This document shows, piece after piece, positions 60,101 to 64,000 of a stretch of DNA of 64,000 nt. Source of the stretch: Bemisia tabaci (lineage: Eukaryota; Arthropoda; Insecta; Hemiptera; Aleyrodidae); assembly GCF_918797505.1 (NCBI RefSeq), contig NC_092800.1:34152263-34216262 (forward strand), read 5' to 3'. Within the stretch, counting starts at the first letter, position 1; each line of letters opens with the position of its first letter. Below the pieces are notes generated by a model, which ran no database searches, had not been told where the DNA came from, and was given only the letters and a program-made list of their open reading frames with translations. A program made the position numbers and the translations under genes.

Positions 60101-60330
60101 CAACTATACTTCTAGGTGACTTTAGCGCCAGATATTAGAGTAGTTGCACAAGCCAGATCTATAGTAAAATCAGCTGAAAGTGTGGTTCGATCAACCATAC
60201 TTCTAGCTGGTACTCTCACAGTCAGCATAAGTGTGGTTGGATTAACTATACCGCTGGCTGGTGCCTTTACACTTCTAGCTAGTGCAATTACTCTTATGGC
60301 TGGCGCCAAAATCTGCTAGAAGTATAGTTG
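60101..60330. repeat. Inverted-repeat element with CAACTATACTTCTAG ends (230 bp)
   Basis: Arms of about 48 bp pair (GCGCCAGATATTAGAGTAGT versus GCGCCAGCCATAAGAGTAAT). The inside has repeated TAGCTGGT and GCTGGCTGGTGCC motifs. Preceded by a C run at 60048-60062. Confidence 0.72.
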
Positions 60331-60403
60331 AGATGGTGATGCCTTTTTTTTCAGTGGCTCGAAACGCATTTCAGTCGGTTTCCCACAGTAGTGGATAATG
60401 CTT

Positions 60404-60604
60404 CACTGAAAAAAAAAGTTACGAACTATTTAGACATACCGTCCGTTCCGGGGCCAGAGGCCGAAAATTTCGGGTGCTGCAGCAGTAGCCTCGACTGCTC
60501 CAAGTGTCCCGCCCGGAACCTTCGGCCTCTGAGCCCGGAACGCGAACGGTATGTCTATATGGCCCGTATAATACGGCTTCCAGGACCGGAGTCTTTTTTC
60601 AGTG
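60404..60604. repeat. MITE with CACTGAAAAAA ends (201 bp)
   Basis: Outer ends CACTGAAAAAA and TTTTTTCAGTG; inner pairs AGACATACCGT / ACGGTATGTCT. A GC-rich loop with GGCCAGAGGCCG. Confidence 0.7.
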
Positions 60605-60959
60605 CACTAATCTTAACGCCGGGTGCCAATAGTCCATACCACAGCCTTGTTTTACATACAAGGAACATTTATTGTGGATCCCACAAGGAAAAATAGTCCC
60701 GATGAACTCTGAATAGCATCTTAGAATCGGATCGGGCCATGTCTAGTTGTACTCGCAGTTCAATGGCTCGGCGCACGACTTTACAATTCATTCATGATAA
60801 TTGCTCGCGTTCTTCGCTGCCTCTCTTGATTCATTCACGCATCAATGAATGAAACAAAGCATTGGGTGAACCCTTACCAATACGACTTGTACTTAAACGC
60901 AAACACCGATTATTGCACATTGTCCTCTCCGTCCACAGCAATCATGGAGTTGCTATGAG

Positions 60960-61574
60960 TCGATAATTGAGACATTTTTCGGTAAAAGGACGTATGAGAC
61001 TTCTAATGCTGCTAAGATTGAACAATGTAGCTCTCTAGTCGTATAAGTAACTTATGTGACAGATCTTCTATGAGTTTTTCTGAATCTGCTTCGAGTTTTT
61101 CCTCACGGAAAATAATACGGAATTTACGGAAAATATACGGAAGCAAGTCGGCTTTGAACGAATTTCATCCGCCAAAACGCTGTAAAATAATGCACAATGG
61201 AGAATTTGCAAGGGTCTGTTTGATGCATTTCGTGTTTTAGTGGAATCTACTAAGTGAACTGAACACGAAGATACCCTGGATTCAAAAATTGAGCAATTAT
61301 TAGAGGAGATATGACATAATAACCGATTCTGCTAAAATACATGTGTTTAAATGGGAAGTGCCGCCAGATGACGCCATGAAGGCGGCACATTTCCTCACTT
61401 TTAAATAAATTTTTCTCCAATTTCTCAAATCCGAAAAAATTATGAAAAATACTGCAAACTCAGCTCATTAGGCACTTTGAGATGAACCAATAAAATTTTT
61501 GTGTGCAAATTCTCCATTTAGCAGCATCGCAAGCTTCGTGAGCCCTTTTACCAAAAAAGTCCTCAATTGACGAG
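60960..61574. repeat. Diverged fold-back element with internal hairpin
   Basis: Outer arms share TCAATTGAGGAC- and GGTAAAAGG-like blocks and AATGCTGCTAA / TTAGCAGCAT. The inner stems GGAGAATTTGCA / TGCAAATTCTCC and a GTGCCGCC / GGCGGCAC hairpin (61365-61390) add to it. Confidence 0.5.
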
Positions 61575-62648
61575 ATAATGCGTATTCCAAAAAATGTCAA
61601 AGAAATGAAGGTGTAATTGAGCAATGATCTGTAACCTAGCTAGGATTGTAGCGAATTGACTGTCCTGATAAAACTTGAAGGTGGCTGTTTGATTTTGGAA
61701 AATATTTGACACTGGTCAACGTCAAAAATAGGTACTCTATACTCTGTGTGAAAATAGTTCAAGATCAGTGCAAATGACGCTGATGTCGTCATAATCAGTT
61801 CGAGCTCAATGCTTATGGAAACTAATCTCAGTGCTGATCAGTACTTGCTCTGTGATCAGAACTGATGACAGTGATCAATGTTGATCCTGACGTTAGCGTT
61901 ACACTTCCACTGGTTCCTGGCTTTTTTGCCATTGATCTCGATGTTATATCTGTTCCGAAGGCAAGTGCCATTTTCCATTTTTACCAGAGTGCGTTACCCT
62001 CAAAATTACAAACACAACATCTATCAGCACCTCTAGGAGTAAAAGGATTTTTCAGAAAATCCAAGGATATTTTCTGATCTGGTCAAAATAAGGAAAAAAC
62101 GGCTCTCTCATTCTCAATTTTAGTTTCGAATCACAAAAATAATTGATATATCGAATGCCGTCACCATTCTACGATAAAAATATTGTTTTTTGTTATTATG
62201 TATTGTATATATGTATTGTTAAAAAACTATCGATTTTTCAAAAAAAAATCTGGAGATTTGAGATCTTCGGGGGAATCCGGAGATTGTTTTCTTCCCAGGT
62301 AGAGATTTTACGTCGAATCACTAGCTATGACTTCATGCTCCATAATTCAGCCGGTTTTTTTTTTAAGTGATCGATTTGTCTATCATTTCAGCCCGTAGTC
62401 ATTCTGAAAACAAGTACATCCTTTTAAACCTGTGGTGAGGCGTTATTGATCGATTATCGATATTTCCCCATTCGAAGCTTTGGTACACATCGATTGTTAA
62501 GGTGTTCGTTGTGGACGCCGTTACTCGATTCTTTTCTACAAATATAAATGACAGATCAATCGATGTATCGCAAAGCACGCCACGCCACTGCTTCAAGCAT
62601 GAATTTATGTATGAGCCTCGGTTCTGTCGCACTTTGTACGCTCACAAA
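61575..62648. other. Unassigned sequence
   Basis: Contains several short TGATCA- and ATCGAT-type palindromes (61830-61880, 62440-62560), but no gene or defined element. Confidence 0.4.
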
Positions 62649-62903
62649 TGGACCGAGTTTAACAGAAAGGAACCAAGACACATCAGCTATTGCCAAATCT
62701 GACCGGGCAATTTAATTTTTTACGAGAGATCGTTTGTGCGGATTCCTTTGACATTTTTAAGGAATTTGCTTTGAATCAAGGAGAATTTTCACTGAAATTT
62801 GCACGAAATTCCGCACAGCCGTTTTCATGAAAAAAGTTAACTTGCCCGATTAAATTTGGCAATAGCTGATGTGGCTTGGTTCCTTTCTGTTTAATGCGGT
62901 CCA
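62649..62903. repeat. Inverted-repeat element with 65-bp arms (255 bp)
   Basis: Left arm TGGACCGAGTTTAACAGAAA to GGGCAATTTAA; right arm complementary (TGGACCGCATTAAACAGAAA). GAAAGGAACCAAG and CACATCAGCTATTGCCAAAT are shared by both arms. Confidence 0.82.
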
Positions 62904-63074
62904 AATATACGCTGAAATATAAGTATGGTATTCTCGGACGGAGTGTTGTCCACCGAGCACACTCCATTTTGAATTTTGACAGTGGCTCTTGAAAGGAATC
63001 GTGTGGATGACCCACGAGTCCTGTTTACATTAGTTCGTCCTTTCATCACTTCGGTCCACCTGCACTGTAGGGGG

Positions 63075-63335
63075 ACGTTAGGCGTTTCAAGGTCGGAACC
63101 GGGGCGGGGGCCCGGCCATGCGTGGGCCCTCGGCGTCGGGGCCCCGACTGTCGAAAAGTCGCTCGGCGTCGCGACGCCCGCACTCGGGCGACAGCGTCAC
63201 GAGCGTCGAAGCGCGACACAGGCGTCTCCGTTCGGGATCGTCAGTGCGTAACGCACGCGTCGACAGCCGTCATCGGATGCGACGCTCGATTTTAGTCCGT
63301 TACGTCACCCGGGAACTGCGCGTCGTTGACACTTA
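63075..63335. promoter_or_regulatory. GC-rich, CpG-dense patch
   Basis: Unusually rich in CG dinucleotides (GCGTCGGGGCCCCGAC, GCTCGGCGTCGCGACGCCCG) compared with its AT-rich surroundings. It may be a promoter island or imported GC-rich repeat; the long frames across it look like composition effects. Confidence 0.25.
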
Positions 63336-63343
63336 AAAAGTTG

Positions 63344-63473
63344 AATTGAACGTATTTCTTCCAAACAGAACTATGTGCATCAAGACATGAGCCCTGATGC
63401 CCAAAAGAATATATACATAGCAGGGCTCACGTCATAATGCACATAGTTCCGTTTGGTAGAGATACGTCCAATT
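63344..63473. repeat. 130-bp palindromic MITE, copy 2
   Basis: AATTGAACGT at the left and ACGTCCAATT at the right, with the same inner arms as 59801-59930 (CAAACAGAACTATGTGCATC). Confidence 0.82.
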
Positions 63474-63507
63474 GGTCAATGAGCTGTACCTACTCTGCCG
63501 TGCTAAG

Positions 63508-64000
63508 GAAGAACGCCGTATGAACATTCGAGCGTTGCCAACTTTCATTCGATAAAAGATTTATTTTCAAGGAAAGTTATGAATCTGTTTCCGTGGAATT
63601 TTCAGACACTTTAGATCAAATTACGAACAAAATCATCTGAGAAATTGGTAGCAAAATATTCACAAATTTTCCTGAAAATTAGTGACTTGTCTGAGGAAAT
63701 TCGGCAACGCCTGAAGGCTCATACAGCGTTTTTCCTTAGCACGGCGAAAAATGTCGCAGGAACCTTCAAATGTTGCCGAATTTTTCCCGATGAAGTGGGA
63801 CGTTTTACGGTAATTGATGAATATTTTTCTCAGGAAGTTTCAGATAATTTAGAGCGCACAGTGCGAGCAAATTTTTTTAAAAAACTGGAAGGAAACCATT
63901 CACAAGTTTCTATGAAAATATGTTATTCATCGAAAAAATTTTGCCGCACCCGAAGCTTCATGCGGTGTTTTTCCTTGACACGACAGTATAGGACGTGGAT
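63508..64000. repeat. 240-bp 'GAACGCCGTATGA' element, copy 2, plus a diverged tandem copy
   Basis: The first unit, 63508-63744, begins GTGCTAAGGAAGAACGCCGT and ends with its complement. A more diverged unit follows to the window edge, with GCGGTGTTTTTCCTTGACAC near the end. Confidence 0.7.

Noticed and set aside
63118..63336. Arg/Ser-rich frame in the GC-rich island
   Set aside because: CpG-rich DNA has few stop codons in any frame, and no domain or splice sites were seen.

Overview
This window is intron-rich, AT-rich nuclear DNA of an animal. GT-AG introns, three complete or nearly complete metazoan housekeeping genes and many short inverted-repeat (MITE-like) elements point to an arthropod, most likely an insect. 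The protein sequences and repeat style look hemipteran, perhaps whitefly-like, but that is only an inference. There are no bacterial operons, no CRISPR arrays and no recognisable viral genes.

Layout. (1) About 147-13819, minus strand: a group I p21-activated kinase (Pak). Nine coding exons are readable (550 residues); the last short exon lies off the left edge. (2) 13820-17631: an intergenic stretch rich in small repeats, between the divergent starts of Pak and the next gene. (3) 17632-28300, plus strand: a KCMF1-type E3 ubiquitin ligase with a ZZ finger and two C2H2-like fingers, seven coding exons, 446 residues, followed by a probable long 3' UTR. (4) 28301-35654: a convergent intergenic region that contains a fold-back element with tRNA-like sequence in both arms (32275-33106). 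(5) 35655-43375, minus strand: pre-mRNA-processing factor 19 (Prp19: U-box, coiled coil, WD40), nine coding exons, 503 residues. All three models keep frame across every splice junction.

(6) 43269-52659 is the most striking structure: an inverted duplication with two almost identical arms of about 3.76 kb (43269-47028 and 48895-52659) around a 1.87-kb unique spacer. The arm begins inside Prp19 intron 1, so the right arm carries a second copy of Prp19 coding exon 1, its splice donor and its upstream region, without the rest of the gene. Each arm also holds two 5S rRNA genes, giving four in the window. The two 5S types differ by a compensatory base-pair change in the terminal stem. I saw one substitution and a few homopolymer-length differences between the arms, so this is either a very recent or gene-converted palindrome or an assembly artefact.

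(7) 52660-64000 has no recognisable protein gene. It is a mosaic of fold-back elements, a 100-bp tandem repeat interrupted by a 255-bp MITE (its empty site can be reconstructed), a three-copy 390-bp element, a degenerate satellite-like array, and two GC-rich, CpG-rich patches that could be promoters or 5' exons.

The three genes belong to separate pathways (Rac/Cdc42 signalling, ubiquitination, splicing) and are neighbours rather than a functional cluster. All coordinates, alignments and reading frames were worked out by eye.
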